Shown one piece after another: positions 33,240-44,835 of a DNA stretch of 64,000 nt. This DNA comes from Podocnemis expansa (Eukaryota; Chordata; Testudines; Podocnemididae), in assembly GCA_007922195.1 (NCBI GenBank), contig ML682122.1:1371147-1435146 (forward strand). Direction: 5' to 3'. The notes beneath the pieces were generated by a model. That model did no database searches, was not told the DNA's origin, and was given only the letters and a program-made list of their open reading frames with translations. The position numbers and the translations under genes are program-made. Positions within the stretch are counted from its first letter, which is position 1. Every line of letters starts with the position of its first letter.

Positions 33240-34980
33240 AGCTTTAACAAGTTCCTCTAGAACGAACAAGTTGACAAGACTTTGGACCAAGTACATCCTT
33301 CACATAGTTACACACACACACACACACAAATATTGCCTTCTGATTATAGTCTTTCAAAGCTTCCATCCGAACTAACAAAAGATTACAAAGAAACAAAGCT
33401 TTACTGGCAACCTTCATAATATACTGGGTGAGAGCAAGGAGAATAATCACAATGTAAACACAAGTCTATTGGTATTATTAATACATTTCTCACACATTAA
33501 AGTAGTCTCTTTTTTCAGGTTTATTGTTGCAGGTTATGTATATTGATGATGATTAGAAATTGGCCTGTGCTCATAATCCTATTGTAACATAATAAAAATG
33601 ACTAGCAATGTACTATCTCTGCAAAAGACTTGGGGTTTTGAAAATGTCTTCAGGGAGTTAGGCACTCTGTTCTCATTGATATTTGATTAGAGTGGGTGGT
33701 ATAATTTAAAATCTTAGCCTAGATGAAATTTACCCATAATAATATCAGATATACAGATGTGATAAAGTGGCTCAATAGAGGAAAAAACAATTTTTCTCTA
33801 ACCTCCTTCCATTCTACTAATCTTAGGTTTGTGTCTGGAAGCTATAATATTTTATATTTGCATATAGAATGATAAGGCATTTCACTGGGAAATGTCAAAT
33901 TTACTGTACACAAACAAACTGGGAGAAAATATTACCATTAGTAATATTCAAATTTACAGATAGGCAAAGTAAGAAAAGTGCTGCTAGAGTTTGATTGAAG
34001 CCTCTTTGCCATGCACATTTTGACATATGCTGCTGACAATTTGTGTTTTAATCCTTATAAATCTTCTATGTTTTGAATCTCAATATCTACTCTCCTGAAA
34101 TAATTGCTGTCTGAGACTCCCATTGTGTGATACCCTTTAAGTGTCCACAGCCATAAAAAATTCAAGCAACTGTGAATATTTTCAAAAAGGGGGGTGGGGG
34201 GCGTTACAATTATGTCAAAATTATGAAGAAAATTAAAAAATCAAATTCTGCCTATTTATATCCTTCCAAAGATGCATTATCTACTCCAAAGATGCATTAT
34301 CTACTCCAAAGATGCATTATCTACTCCATATTTACGGTCTTTTCTATTAGTTTTCTTCTGAAAATACCAACCTCCTGAACTGTAAACATATGCTTAGGCT
34401 ACACTGAGGGCTCAGGTTGACTTTTCATCAGTTAATGCATCCTTCAGCTATGTGGTTACACACTCATGAGTGAAAATTTGTATTCCGTGTGTCTGGATGT
34501 CGGCAATGTAACTCCACTCCTGCAGGAGCTGTAGCATTCAGTTTGACCTTAAGAATGTAGGTTTACATGAATGTGTACTGAATTAGATTTTAACTGGTTC
34601 TGGGATCTGTTCCAGAATTTCCTGTTCTTTCAATTCTCTCTTTTCTGATATACTTCACTTTGGCTATGTCACCAGTCACCAGGAAATATCTCCTCCACTG
34701 TTTGCAGCCCCAAAAAGGTTTGATCTCCGTTTTCTAGCTGGAGAGTCACCTCAGTGACAATATCGAATGAGTGTTTGATCTGTACACTGATGGTCATAGG
34801 GTGAGTGTGGGGGGGCTCATGGTAAGGTCAGGGGCAAGGTGGGGGGTCCAAACAAGTAGCGTCATGATGAACTGATGTTACCCTGCAATGGAAATCAGAT
34901 TCCCAGATCCCCACACTTGGCTGGGGCCTGGTGGAGGCAGGTCCCTGTGGTTGCTGCACTTGTCTATGCAGCATCACTAA
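33240..34980. other. Non-coding stretch with small simple repeats
   Basis: No gene seen. A CA microsatellite lies at 33309-33328. A 20-base unit (gatgcattatctactccaaa) is repeated three times head to tail at about 34271-34327. The sequence is AT-rich with no recognisable element until the MITE at 34981. Confidence 0.45.
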
Positions 34981-35410
34981 GGCTATGTCTACATCACAAA
35001 AGCTAAGTTGACTTTGTTAAATCACCTTAATAAAGTCTAGTTAAAGTTCATTTCATTAAGCTGACTTATTGAGTCCACCCTTCTCTTAAGTCGACTTAAC
35101 AAAGTTGGTTAAGTGGACTTAAGAAGTGTCTTAACAAATCATGTGTTTGCTTATGTTGACTTCACTAAGTCGACTTAAGCAGGCACATGTTATTACATAG
35201 GGCTTCTTAAGTCGACTTAAATGGCCACATTGTATTAAGTCAATTTAATAAGGTTGACTTAATGCCTAAGTCGACTTAAAGAGTGAGAGTTATTAAGTCA
35301 ACTTAAGGAAGCCCCTAAGTCAACTTAATGAACTCCAAATGTGGCCAGTGATTTGCTTAAGTTGACTTAAACCTCCTTAAGTCGACTTAAGCCCATAGTG
35401 CAATCATACC
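34981..35410. mobile_element. MITE with AAGTCGACTTAA palindrome array (Harbinger-like)
   Basis: It begins ggctatgtctaca after the trinucleotide taa and ends near catagtgcaatcatacc, a decayed inverted repeat of the start. At least five exact copies of the palindrome AAGTCGACTTAA occur (near 35091, 35168, 35211, 35267 and 35378), with many one-base variants (aagtcaacttaa, aagttgacttaa). This is the cleanest example of the family in the window. A 3-base TWA-type duplication would fit PIF/Harbinger, but the right flank (tca) does not match exactly. Confidence 0.75.
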
Positions 35411-36100
35411 TCAAGGTAGCTCTCTCAGATGATCTGGTGTTGTTGGCTGTGGACCAGCACAACAGGGTGATATTGTTCAGTGATTTCAAAGTAAAATTTC
35501 CCCAAGTGTAATGAAAGTTGAAATGCTCAAGATTGGGCCGAGGCGCCACACAGAAAGCAGGTTGCGGCTGTAGCAGATTGTCATGATCTTGCAGGACTAG
35601 TTGGCGGGACAGGCGAGTTTGCCAATAGTGTGATTGGACCCTGTCAGTGGGAAGGTCAGGTGAACGGTGCCTTGGTGATGATGGTACAGCTACGATTCCT
35701 CAGCCATTGCCACCTCCATCAGCCCACTCTATAGGAATACCCCATGCAGACTGAGCATGGCTGTCTCTAGTTTAGTTTGCCTCTGTTGAGACAAACAAGG
35801 TAATTATTTCCATCAACACTGACCCACCAAGTGTCCTCAGGTGAGGATCTCCCCAGACTGTAGGATACCACACCCATACTCAACCACCCTCTTCAGCTAC
35901 TCTGTCTGTGGCCCCAAACCTTTCCAATCTGTGGGTTGTCTCCAACATTTCAGATTTTTTCAGGCTCAGCACTTCTGGGAGTGTGATGTTCTCACATATC
36001 AGTTGGGACATTTAGTCATCAGGCTGCACCTACACAGGATCTATCCCAACATTAAACAGCAATATGTGCACCTCTCCCCAATAACGAGGGTCCACAACCC
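35411..36100. other. Non-coding stretch, no gene seen
   Basis: Frames on both strands here (for example 35841-36158 plus) lack recognisable domains. It lies between the MITE and the LTR-like repeat and may be degraded transposon sequence. Confidence 0.3.
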
Positions 36101-36104
36101 CTGC

Positions 36105-36845
36105 CTACATGCAATGCCAGCCCATAACACAGGGCTATCCTCCCATAACACCTCTTAGGTGCCCGCAGGATCAGTATCTGAGTGTCAGGGTCAATACTGT
36201 CTAGGTTGACAGCTCTTGGCTACTGTGGGATGCCAGAGATGACAACCCAAATCTTCTTTTTTTCTGTTCCTGTACTTTGGTGGTGGGAGATAGGTATTCT
36301 GGTGATGGGACATGGTGGTGTGGTAACTGTGGAAACCACTGGGGGGGGGGCTTTAGACAAACCTTACCTGGACCCCCTGTGGGTGACACAGGTTGTAGCT
36401 GGTTTAGACCGGAGGCAGGGTGGCTGGCCAGGGGGAGAATAAAGGACTGAGAGAAGAGTAGAGTAGTACGAAGATGGGGGTCTAAGAGACAGGATTTCCA
36501 GGGCTCTTCCTAGGGGTTTACTGCTAGACCTCCTGGTTGATATGAAAGCAAGCTGTCCAGGCTGCTGTGCAAACTGGATTGCTAATAAACCCTCTGACTT
36601 CTACACTGGCTAAGTGTCACTGCTGATTGGGATGGTTGAGACCCTCCTGGAGGGAGGACCCCCACCCCAGGGGAGATCAGACAAAGCAGAGATCAGACCC
36701 TCTGAGCCTGGATATGGGAGCTGGCTACAGGTAGCGTGGAGACCTGGTGGATTCGGGAGAAGGCTCCACTGTAGCAGAAGCTTGATTGGCTGTAAACAGA
36801 GGGGATCCAAGAGTGCTTTCTGGGGTCTCTGTGACAACAGCATAC
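36105..36845 (+). repeat. LTR-like repeat, copy 1 (plus orientation)
   Basis: This segment matches, in the opposite orientation, 41080-41795. Shared text includes ggctactgtgggatgccag, ttctggtgatgggacatgg, ggaccccctgtgggtgacac, ctaataaaccctctgacttctacactggctaagtgtcactgctgatt and ttggctgtaaacagaggggatccaagag. The polyadenylation signal in ctaataaaccctctgac, with short sequence following, supports an LTR read on the plus strand. Exact TG/CA ends were not fixed. A minus-strand integrase remnant begins immediately to its right. Confidence 0.55.
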
Positions 36846-36904
36846 AAATCCATCCCTCCTGACTAGGGATTTCCCATGAAGCATCAGTGCAATTCAAAGC
36901 ACAT

Positions 36905-37850
36905 CAAAGTCTGCTTTTTCCAGGTTCCCTGCAGCACTCGTTCCTTCAGTCACCAGCATCAAACTCACTCTACCATGCTGGAATTCCATTGGCACCAGGC
37001 CATAATAAAGTTGTGAATTTAACTCTATGACAGATTTTGTTAGTACCCCGTATCACCCCCTGAGCATGTGGTACAGTCATTGGAGTGGCAGTTGCTGCTT
37101 CAGCAGCCCATTGTAGCATTCCACAACACCTGACACATGGGGATGATAGGGGATATGGAACACCTAACTGATGCCCAAACCTATCAACCAGTCCTGCATA
37201 CTGTTACTAGCAGAGTGGGAGTCAGTATCTGAATGTAACTGAGAGGGGACCCAATTCTGAAAAATACTGTGGTCTGTAATCCCAGCAATTGTACTTCTCT
37301 GGCCAGAATGGGACGTCAACCAGACTTCCCCTTGGCTGGTGGCTGTACTGACAATTGTGAGAATGTACTTCTTCAGGTAGTCTTGGGGAAGAGGGCCAAG
37401 ATAATTGAACTGCCAAATTTGGGTGGGTTTGTCTCTCGCCAGTACTTGTCCAGGGGAGCCAGCCTGTATCAAAAGGAGTTTCACAATCTGGCAAGTCACA
37501 CAAATGCCTTTAATCAACTTCAGGACAATATGGGATGTGGGAATGCCCTAAGCTTGTGCCCAGCAGTATTCCCCTTCTGTACCAAAATGTCCTGAATAGA
37601 TGGGCACCCAGGATGCTAAGGAAGAGAGGACCTTCCACTCTTCAGCAGGGGATGCTGTGCATTCGGCAATGCAGAACAATTGGTCCACTACAAAATTCCA
37701 CTGGTGCTCCTGGGTACGATCTGGTGGGCACCTACAGGGAATACAGAAATCAGTAAATGTGCAGTAAATTCCCGTCAAATGGGGGTGCCTCACTTTGGCT
37801 TGCCATGGATGGCTCAATCCTGGGCCCTCTAGTGCCCCATCCAAATGGTC
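36905..37850 (-). pseudogene. Second minus-strand retroviral pol remnant, integrase region
   Basis: The frame 37517-37164 contains CVTCQIVK (zinc-binding Cys pair), QIWQFNYLGPLPQ (integrase core start, with Asn where the first catalytic Asp is expected) and STATSQGEVWLT. Further left, in a shifted frame, HPHVSGVVECYNGLLKQQL gives the third acidic residue. The adjacent frame 37844-37548 may be RNase H to integrase linker. It differs in sequence from the integrase at 25347-26509, so it is another retrovirus family, closer to gammaretrovirus-like pol by the QxWQxDYxGPLP motif. Stops, frameshifts and the lost Asp make it dead. Confidence 0.75.
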
Positions 37851-37854
37851 AGTC

Positions 37855-39265
37855 TCTGAGTCATTGCTCAGGAATCAGTGTACAGGCCAGGGGCATTGCT
37901 GGCATTGAGCACACAGGGAACAAGCCCCATGTGATGCCAGCCAATGCCCCAAATCAAAGCCCTGGCAGCAGTGCAGGTGCACAAAGCCTTCCTGCCCAAA
38001 ATAATGTAAGAGGCTGCTGATCCCCTCTTCCCCCTCCTTACTCACAGCAGAAAGCCAGGTGCAGCTTTGTATTTGTGGGGAGCATGGCTCAGCTCACAGT
38101 TGGGGATGGGAGGGTGGCATTTGTGAGGGATCTGAAACATTTGTGCCCAAGGCCTCAATTTCCCTGAACGTGCCTCTGGACATAATGTGCTGAGCATTGC
38201 TCAGGCAGTCAAATGGAATGCCTCAACAAACAAGGAGGGCCTTGGAGAGAAGCACCAGGGTTTGGGGAGCAGCTGGTCTGTCATTCCCCTGAATCGGTGG
38301 AGAAGGCCCCCAGCTTCATTACCTCCTCAAGGGCCAACTTCACTTCATCAATGTCCTGGTCCCAACAATGAAGCAGTAAAGATTTTATGTTCTCACTCAC
38401 CTTCTGCTTGCACTGCATGTGTGGATCTCTTAGAACTCTGCCAGTGTGTAGTCTCAAATGTCATGTCTGTTGAGGGGCTGCCCCAGCGGGTCCTTAGCTT
38501 TATTCAAAACCAGGGACCAAACATTCTTTCCAGGACTTTCCCATGTCTCAGCTTCTTCTTCTCATTTCCCACCTTCATTGTTGGAACTCCATATGTCTTC
38601 ATCCCACATCTCAGGGTCCCAGTCGGATGCTAATAGGGCCTGAAACTTTGATTGGGACACAGGAAGGGGGGGGGGGGTCTGCAGGAGGCAGCAATGACGG
38701 TCCCAGGCATGGCAGATAGCTGTTGCTTTGGACACCTTGGCTATGTCCATACCTCCATGCTTAAATTGATTCAACTTCGGGCCATAGCACTGAGCAGGGA
38801 TTCCCCTTCTGGGCCCTTGGTAGGAGGTAGCCGGTTTCGAGTGCAGTGCTGGGAACAACCTGGTGCTGCAGACCATTCAGTAAGGGGCCGGGCCTCAGGA
38901 ATGCGCTTTCAAATCTCTTGTGGTGCCAAGGCAAGTGTGTTGGCACCATAGGGTAAAGTGGAGGGAGAGGGAAGATGGATTTACCATTTGGTTCCGCGGC
39001 CTGCGGTGTTTTCAGGAGCCGTAGGGCCTCTGTCGCCTCAAAGGCCTCCAGTGTGGGTGGCACCGTGATAGACTCCAGGCACTCACCCCAGAGGGGAAGG
39101 CCAGACATGGTGCCAACATTTCAGTGCTGGAGTTGACTCTGAACGTGCTTATCCGAGCTTTGCTGGGGAGCAGCGTTGAGAGAGCCTTGGTGCCCACTGG
39201 CAAGTAGAACTGCTGCCAAGGTGTGGAGCTCAGATGCTTCAGCCACTTCTTTGCTAAATATGATG
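37855..39265. other. Degraded sequence of uncertain origin, probably retroelement interior
   Basis: Numerous frames on both strands (for example 38562-38876 and 38761-39108 minus, 38187-38633 plus), but none with a domain I recognise. It lies between the integrase remnant and the 82-bp repeat. Parts may be upstream pol/gag of the same minus-strand retrovirus, or the interior of the DIRS element; I cannot decide. A poly-G run at 38668-38677 may be an assembly-sensitive spot. Confidence 0.35.
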
Positions 39266-39269
39266 CCAA

Positions 39270-39758
39270 TCAAGGCTCTTTATTCACAGCTGGAGAGTGG
39301 TGCTGAGAGGGCTCCTGTGCCAACCCAGCATGCGGTGCTGCATTAAAGGCTGATCGTGGCTTTTATTCATAGACACAGATTGGCACCGAGAGGGTTCCGT
39401 TGCCAACCAAGGATATGGTGCCGGGTTAGGGGCCAGTCATGCTTTTATTCATAGCCGGAGAGCGGTACTGAGAGGGCTCCGGTGCCAACCGAGCCTACAG
39501 TGCCAAATTAAAGGCTGATTGCGGCTTTCATTCATAGCTTTAAAGCAGTGCCAACGGGGCTCCAGTGCTCACCGAGCCCACAGTGCCGAGTTAGAGGCCG
39601 ATTGCGGCTTTTATTTGTAGATGAAGCGCAGTGCCGAGATGGCTCCTGTGCCAACCGAGCACACAGTGCCAGATTAGAGGCTGATCACGGCTTTCATTCA
39701 TAGCTGGAGAGTGGTGCCAAGAGGGCTCGGGTGCCGGCTGAGCATACGGTGCCTCAGC
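39270..39758. repeat. 82-bp tandem repeat, about six units
   Basis: The phrase ttcattcatagctggagagtggtgccgagagggctccggtgccaaccgagc, followed by a cacagtgcc...ttagaggctgat part, recurs at about 39280, 39363, 39445, 39528, 39610 and 39692. The spacing is 82-83 bases throughout, with 10-25 per cent differences between units. It is non-coding. Its closeness to DIRS sequence suggests it may be internal to a DIRS-type element, but that is unproven. Confidence 0.8.
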
Positions 39759-40224
39759 GCATGGTAGCTCAGAAAGTCTTCAGCCCTAGCCCCAGCGTCA
39801 GCTACAGGGCCCATTCCTAGGTGCGTTATGCAGCCTTCGCTCCCTGTCTTCCCAAGTCCTTCATTTAAAAGACCTGCAAATAGAGCATAATACACCCGGT
39901 GAAGCTCACACAGGCATTAAGAAACCTCCCATGGGATTGTCCCTCGTGTTCAGGTTTCTGTTGGAGGGACACAGTAAGAGTGCTGGTGAAGTCCACAAAT
40001 AGATTTTCCAGTGAAAATCTGCATGTAACACAGCAAAGAGACAGGCACTTGCATAAAGCAAGAACAGGCTGTTCCATAACCATCACTGAGGGTGGAAAAA
40101 AGGAACTGGGGAGGACCAGGGCTGGGGCCATATATACGGCCAGGGGGAGGTGGCCGCCAGCCCTGTCCTGACACGCTAAGGCTAAAAGAAGTTCTGACCA
40201 ATCGTGCGCTGTGGCACGTAGACA

Positions 40225-40265
40225 CCTAATACTGAATGTATCTGAGCAGCACTCGAAGAATAGAA
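40225..40265. repeat. DIRS-type terminal repeat fragment
   Basis: The text ctaatactgaatgtatctgagcagcactcgaagaatag parallels gaattagaatggatgtgagcagtgctcaaagaagaacag at 43604-43642 and gaattagaatgtgtgtgagcagcccatcttgatgaagg at 44312-44350. Such repeats bound DIRS retrotransposons. It may mark one end of the element whose RNase H and recombinase lie at 41.85-43.6 kb. Confidence 0.45.
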
Positions 40266-41079
40266 TTTATAGGGACCCAGCTGGATGCAAAGCAGGCAAG
40301 AGCCTCCCTCCCTCCATCCAGATTTCAATCAATATCCACTATCATTGTAGAACTACATCTTACCTCAACCACAATGGCATGGTGATGACTATGGTTATTG
40401 GGACAAATGGTGGCCTCCACCTACATAATACAGATGGCATTCCTCTGCATAAGACCAGAGTAGTCCCGGCTAGTGAGGGTATTCAGCCTACAGTACCACC
40501 ACTTAGACTGGGTGATCACAATCCCAGAATAGATCACAGAGTCCCTTACAATTTGCCAAGACCCAGAATTTGCATGTCAGGGAGTCCCCTTCAAAACCCA
40601 AGAACCCTCAGATACTATGTGTGACGCTGTCTGGGTCTAGGGGCCTGGTTTTGATTATTTTTCATATTAATATTTCATATTTGTAATAATCCATGTGATA
40701 TACCACGTTTAGTGTCAATAGAAAGTCAGTAATCTGCTAAGAATGATTATATGGTTTATATATATATATCATGCCTGTATTAGAAATTAGAAATCTGTTT
40801 GGTTTTATGTGTGTTCCAAGTGATTTGTTCTTAAGGCAATCCCAGACTGGCTGTCTGCAAAACTACTGTTCCTCTTAATGGCCCCCATCAGAGGCATTCC
40901 CAGCTGCAGTGGGCCCACAAAGAAACCTGTTCAAACAGTTACCCAGTGACCCAACTTCATTTTCATCTGGCAAAGTCTCAGAGATAAAAGGCAGGGGACC
41001 CGTCTCCATTTTGGCTTTAGTCTTCAGTCGGTCTGCAACCAACACCCTCTGGAACTATTCTCTTCAGACTGAGCAAAGG

Positions 41080-41795
41080 ACTGAGACTCTGCCACGGAGA
41101 ACCCAGAAAAGACTCTTGGATCCCCTCTGTTCACAGCCAATCAGGGCTCAGCTAAGGTGGAGCCTTCTCCCAACCAGCACCCTGGTCTCCACACTACCTG
41201 TAGCCAACTCCCAAATCCAGGCTCAGAGGGTCCAACCCTTGCTCTGTTTGGTCTCCCTTGCGGGGGGGTCCTCCTTCCACAAGGGTCCCAACAGTCCAAA
41301 TCAGCAGTGACACTCAGCCAGTGTAGAAGTCAGAGGGTTTATTAGCAATCCAGGTTGCACAGGAACTAGGACAGTTGGCTATCAGATCAACCAGGAGGTC
41401 TAGCAGGAAATACCCAGGACGAGCCCGGGACACCTGGCCTCTCCGACCTCCATATTCCTTCTCCCCCGTCTTCTCCCTTTGTTCTCCTCTACATCCAGCT
41501 GCCCTACCCCTGGTCTAAACCGGCCACAACCTGTCACCCACAGGGGGTCCAGGTAAGGTTGCACTAAAGCCTCTTCCCCCCTAGTGGTACCTATGGTTAT
41601 CACACCTCTGTGTCCCATCACCAGAATACCATTACCGAAGAACAGGAACAGAAAAAAAAAAAAAAAAGAACTTTTGGGTCACGCCCCTGGCATCCTACAG
41701 TAGCCCAAGAGGTTTTCTTACTTCATCACAGACCCACCCAGCTACTGCTTCTGGGCACATACCAGAGGAGCAGGAATAAACTGCAAACTACAGGA
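41080..41795 (-). repeat. LTR-like repeat, copy 2 (minus orientation)
   Basis: The reverse complement of this segment matches 36105-36845 over most of its length, including the AATAAA-bearing ctaataaaccctctgacttctacactggctgagtgtcactgctgatt. A poly-A run at 41652-41667 corresponds to a T-rich tract in copy 1. In minus orientation it would serve as a 5' LTR for the minus-strand pol remnant at 36.9-37.8 kb, but copy 1 then faces the wrong way for a simple provirus. To its right DIRS sequence starts directly (about 41800), so it interrupts or abuts that element. Confidence 0.55.
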
Positions 41796-41844
41796 TCTGC
41801 AGGCTGGGCACCCTCCCCACCCAGGGGCTTTGGTCACAGGCAGA

Positions 41845-42140
41845 CACCATTCTCCACATAAATGTAAAGGAACTAAGAGTGATCTGCCTTGCTTGTGGGA
41901 TGTTCCTGAACAAAATCAAGGGGAAAACTGTCCAAGTCCTAACGGACAACAAAGCGGCCATGTTTTACCTCAAAAACGGGGGTGGGGGAGCATTCGCCAG
42001 CATTGTATATCGTGCAAGGAGGCAACATGCCTGTGGAAACTGGCTTCAGAGAAAAACTTCTACCTAGTGTCAGCCCACCTACGGGGGGTGAGGAACTGCC
42101 TGGCAGACAAACTCAGTAAACACTTTCTTCCTTGACATTA
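41845..42140 (+). pseudogene. DIRS retrotransposon RNase H remnant
   Basis: The translation NVKELRVICLACGMFLNKI runs into VQVLTDNKAAMFYLKNGGG and VSAHLRGVRNCLADKLSK. This matches the RNase H domain of DIRS elements: Glu in the first strand, Asp in the LTDN motif, and LADxLSR at the end. There is one frame shift between 42067 and 42135. The upstream RT is missing, cut by the LTR-like repeat ending at 41795. Confidence 0.8.
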
Positions 42141-42499
42141 GTGGTCCTTACACCTGGAGGTAACATCTTTTCAAGGTGTTGGGAATGCTCTTCATAGACC
42201 TCTTCGCTACATGGGCAAACAGAACTTTTCTCTCTCAGGGGTAAAGACACAGGATCCCTGTCAGATGCGCTACAAATAAGCTGGGAGGGCTCCTACTCTA
42301 TGCCTTCCCCCTTCCCATTGATTCACAGGCTGCTGCTAAAGATCAAGAGGGACAGGGCAGACATGATTATGATAGTGCCGGTGTGGCCCCACCACCCTTG
42401 GTTTAGCATGCTGCTCGACCTGTCAGTGGCACCGTCCATGATGCTGCTGACCCAGGCAGACCTGTAACTCAGGATTTGGGTCGTCTTTGACACCTGAAC

Positions 42500-43640
42500 C
42501 TAAAACCCCTCTACTTGACAGCCTGAAAGTTACATGGCTGAATATGGACGAGAGAGCTTGCTCCAATAGGGTGCAGCAAGTACTGATAGAAAGCAGAAAC
42601 CTTTCCATGAGGGCAATTTACGGGCAAAGTGGAAATGTTTCTCTCTGTGGTTTACAGCTACAGGGGAAGCCCCAGAATCTGCCCTGATACAGTAAATCCT
42701 TGACTACCTCCTGGAGCTAAAGGAGATTGGCCTAGCACTACCATCCCTCAAGGTACACCTGGCAGTCATATCAACCTTCCATGAAACCTCCAAAGGGGTG
42801 ATCCCCTTCTCCCACCCCATGACCACTAGGTTCCCAGAAAGAATGGAGAGATTATAACCTCATGTCAAGGAACCAGCCCCACAACACAACCTGAACTTAG
42901 TGTTTGAAGCACACACAAAACATCCATTCAGAGCCATTGACTCATGCACACTGCTAGACCTATCCTGGAAGTTGGTGTTCTTGGGAGCAATCACATCAGC
43001 CAGAAGGGTCTCTGAGCTGAAGGCCCTATCTTTGGAACCACCATATACAGTGTTCCACAATGAGAAGGTGCAACTATGCCCTCATTCTGCCTTCCTCCCC
43101 AAGGTAGTTTCACCCTTCCACATAAACCAGGAAATCTTTCTCCCAGTGTTCATCCCTGATTAGCAAGTCACGGAAAACCAGAGGAAGTAGCACATCCTCA
43201 GTGTGAAGATGGAACTTTCCACCTATATCAAATACATCAGATCCTTCCGTGGAAAGACTCAACTCTTCATAGCAGTCATTGAGCTTATGAGAGAATAGCA
43301 CCCCAACACATATCATCGTGGACAGTGAACTGCATCATGGACCATTACTGCAGAGCAAATAGTCCTCTTCCAGGAAAGATCAGCTCCCACTTGAGTAGAG
43401 TGCAAACATCTTCCACAGCTTTCCTGGCTCAAGTCCTGATTCAGGAAACATGCAGAGCAGCCACTTGATCTTCAGTGCACACCCTTCAGCCTATTATGCA
43501 ATTATCTAACAAGCAAGGGATCATGATACCTTCAGCAGAGCCACCTACAGGTGAGGAAAACACAACTTTGCCCACCATCCTAACACGGGTTGTAAATCAC
43601 CTGAATTAGAATGGATGTGAGCAGTGCTCAAAGAAGAACA
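42500..43640 (+). pseudogene. DIRS tyrosine recombinase remnant
   Basis: The frame 42900-43163 carries the recombinase core: HPFRAIDSCTLLDLSWKLVF, then LGAITSARRVSELKALSLEPPY (the catalytic Arg region), HSAFLPKVVSPFHINQE and LPVFIPD. DIRS elements use this enzyme instead of an integrase to insert circular DNA by site-specific recombination. Upstream, 42500-42690 holds the N-terminal DNA-binding part in another frame. Downstream, near 43320-43500, weak matches to the remaining His/Tyr region continue with stops. It is inactive. Confidence 0.8.
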
Positions 43641-44380
43641 GAAGGTTACTTAGCTGTAAATGTCCTTCTTTGAGATGGGTTGCTCATATACATTCCATAC
43701 TCTCTCTCTGTTGTAGAAAAAACACAACTTAACTCAACTTGGGTGCAGGATCACAGCTAAAACAGATTTATTTACTGGTTATAACAGAACAGAATCACTA
43801 TAGCGGGAAGAGAGCAGTTAGGTGCTGTTCTCTACCCCTGTGATGCATTACAGAAACTTCTATAGCTTATCAGCAACATTAACATATATGCATATACATA
43901 AAGTAATAGTAATAAGAGCTAACATTTTCTGACTGGTACAGGCTAACATTATTCCTTAAAAGGGACCAAGGTCAGGAGGGGTAAGAATCTCACATAACAA
44001 AATGATAACAACAGGACTGAGGCAACTTATACCAGTATGATAAGGCAGGATGGTATGTATCAAGGATGCTTGGTGTCTGGAGCAGAGGGGCACAGTGAGG
44101 CACCAGTTAGAAATTCCTTAGGCCTGCATTTTCTCACAACATTCTTTCACACCTCTGTCCATGCTTTTCAGAGTTAGCAGAAAGAAGGGGCCAAAGTGGG
44201 GCACAGGCAGGTCCAATTATACAGGTCAGAGGGGGCATTGGTCACTGACCCTATGGGGACAGGCTAGGGAAAAAAGGGTTTCCAAGCATCCATGTTCTGT
44301 GGCATGTGCACATCTGAATTAGAATGTGTGTGAGCAGCCCATCTTGATGAAGGACATTTACTTTTAAGTAACTTTCCGTT
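43600..44380 (+). mobile_element. DIRS 3' terminal region, interrupted by a solo LTR
   Basis: After the recombinase the text gaattagaatggatgtgagcagtgctcaaagaagaacagaaggttacttagctgtaaatgtccttctttgagatgggttgctcatatacattcc is a self-complementary terminal region typical of DIRS: acagaaggttacttagctg pairs loosely with its surroundings, and tgtgagcagtgctcaaagaag is the inverse of ttctttgagatgggttgctcata. A related piece recurs at 44312-44370. The solo LTR at 43709-44141 splits it. Confidence 0.65.
43709..44141 (-). repeat. Solo LTR inside the DIRS terminal region
   Basis: The segment starts tgttgtagaaaa and ends ttctcacaaca, giving TGTTG...CAACA ends; length 433 bases. On the minus strand an AATAAA (complement of tttatt near 43765) precedes the end by about 55 bases, so the LTR points left. 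Flanks are pyrimidine-rich (tctctc and ttcttt), without a clear duplication. No internal retroviral sequence adjoins it, hence solo. Confidence 0.65.
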
Positions 44381-44835
44381 CTCATCCCCCCTCTGTATCA
44401 ACCTGACTGGGGGGCCTCAGGCCCTTTCCTTGTGTGTACCTGGCTCTCATATCCTTGTGATATATCTGGGTTAAGCCTTCAGAAAGAGTGGAGTCAAAAG
44501 GGCATCTTTCTATTCCCTGGCCAGGCAAGAATTCTGTCCTCCTTGTAGATCTGTCCTCTGGGCTCCCAGATGGAAATTTAGCTTTTCAAAGATTTCAGGG
44601 CCATGTTATATAGCTGTCCTGTCATGACTGGAAACAGAAAAATGTGTCTAAACAAAAATGTTTCCTCACAAACACTGAGAAGGCCCTGCAAATAACTTTT
44701 TACAGGAAAACAGGTACATTTCTGAAATGCTGCCCTCTCCCTTTTCCAGGTATCAGAATCTAACTGTCCATCAAAAATTTTAAGATGGAAAATGTTCAAA
44801 CAGCTTAAAAGCATAAATAGAAACAGTCTGAACTT

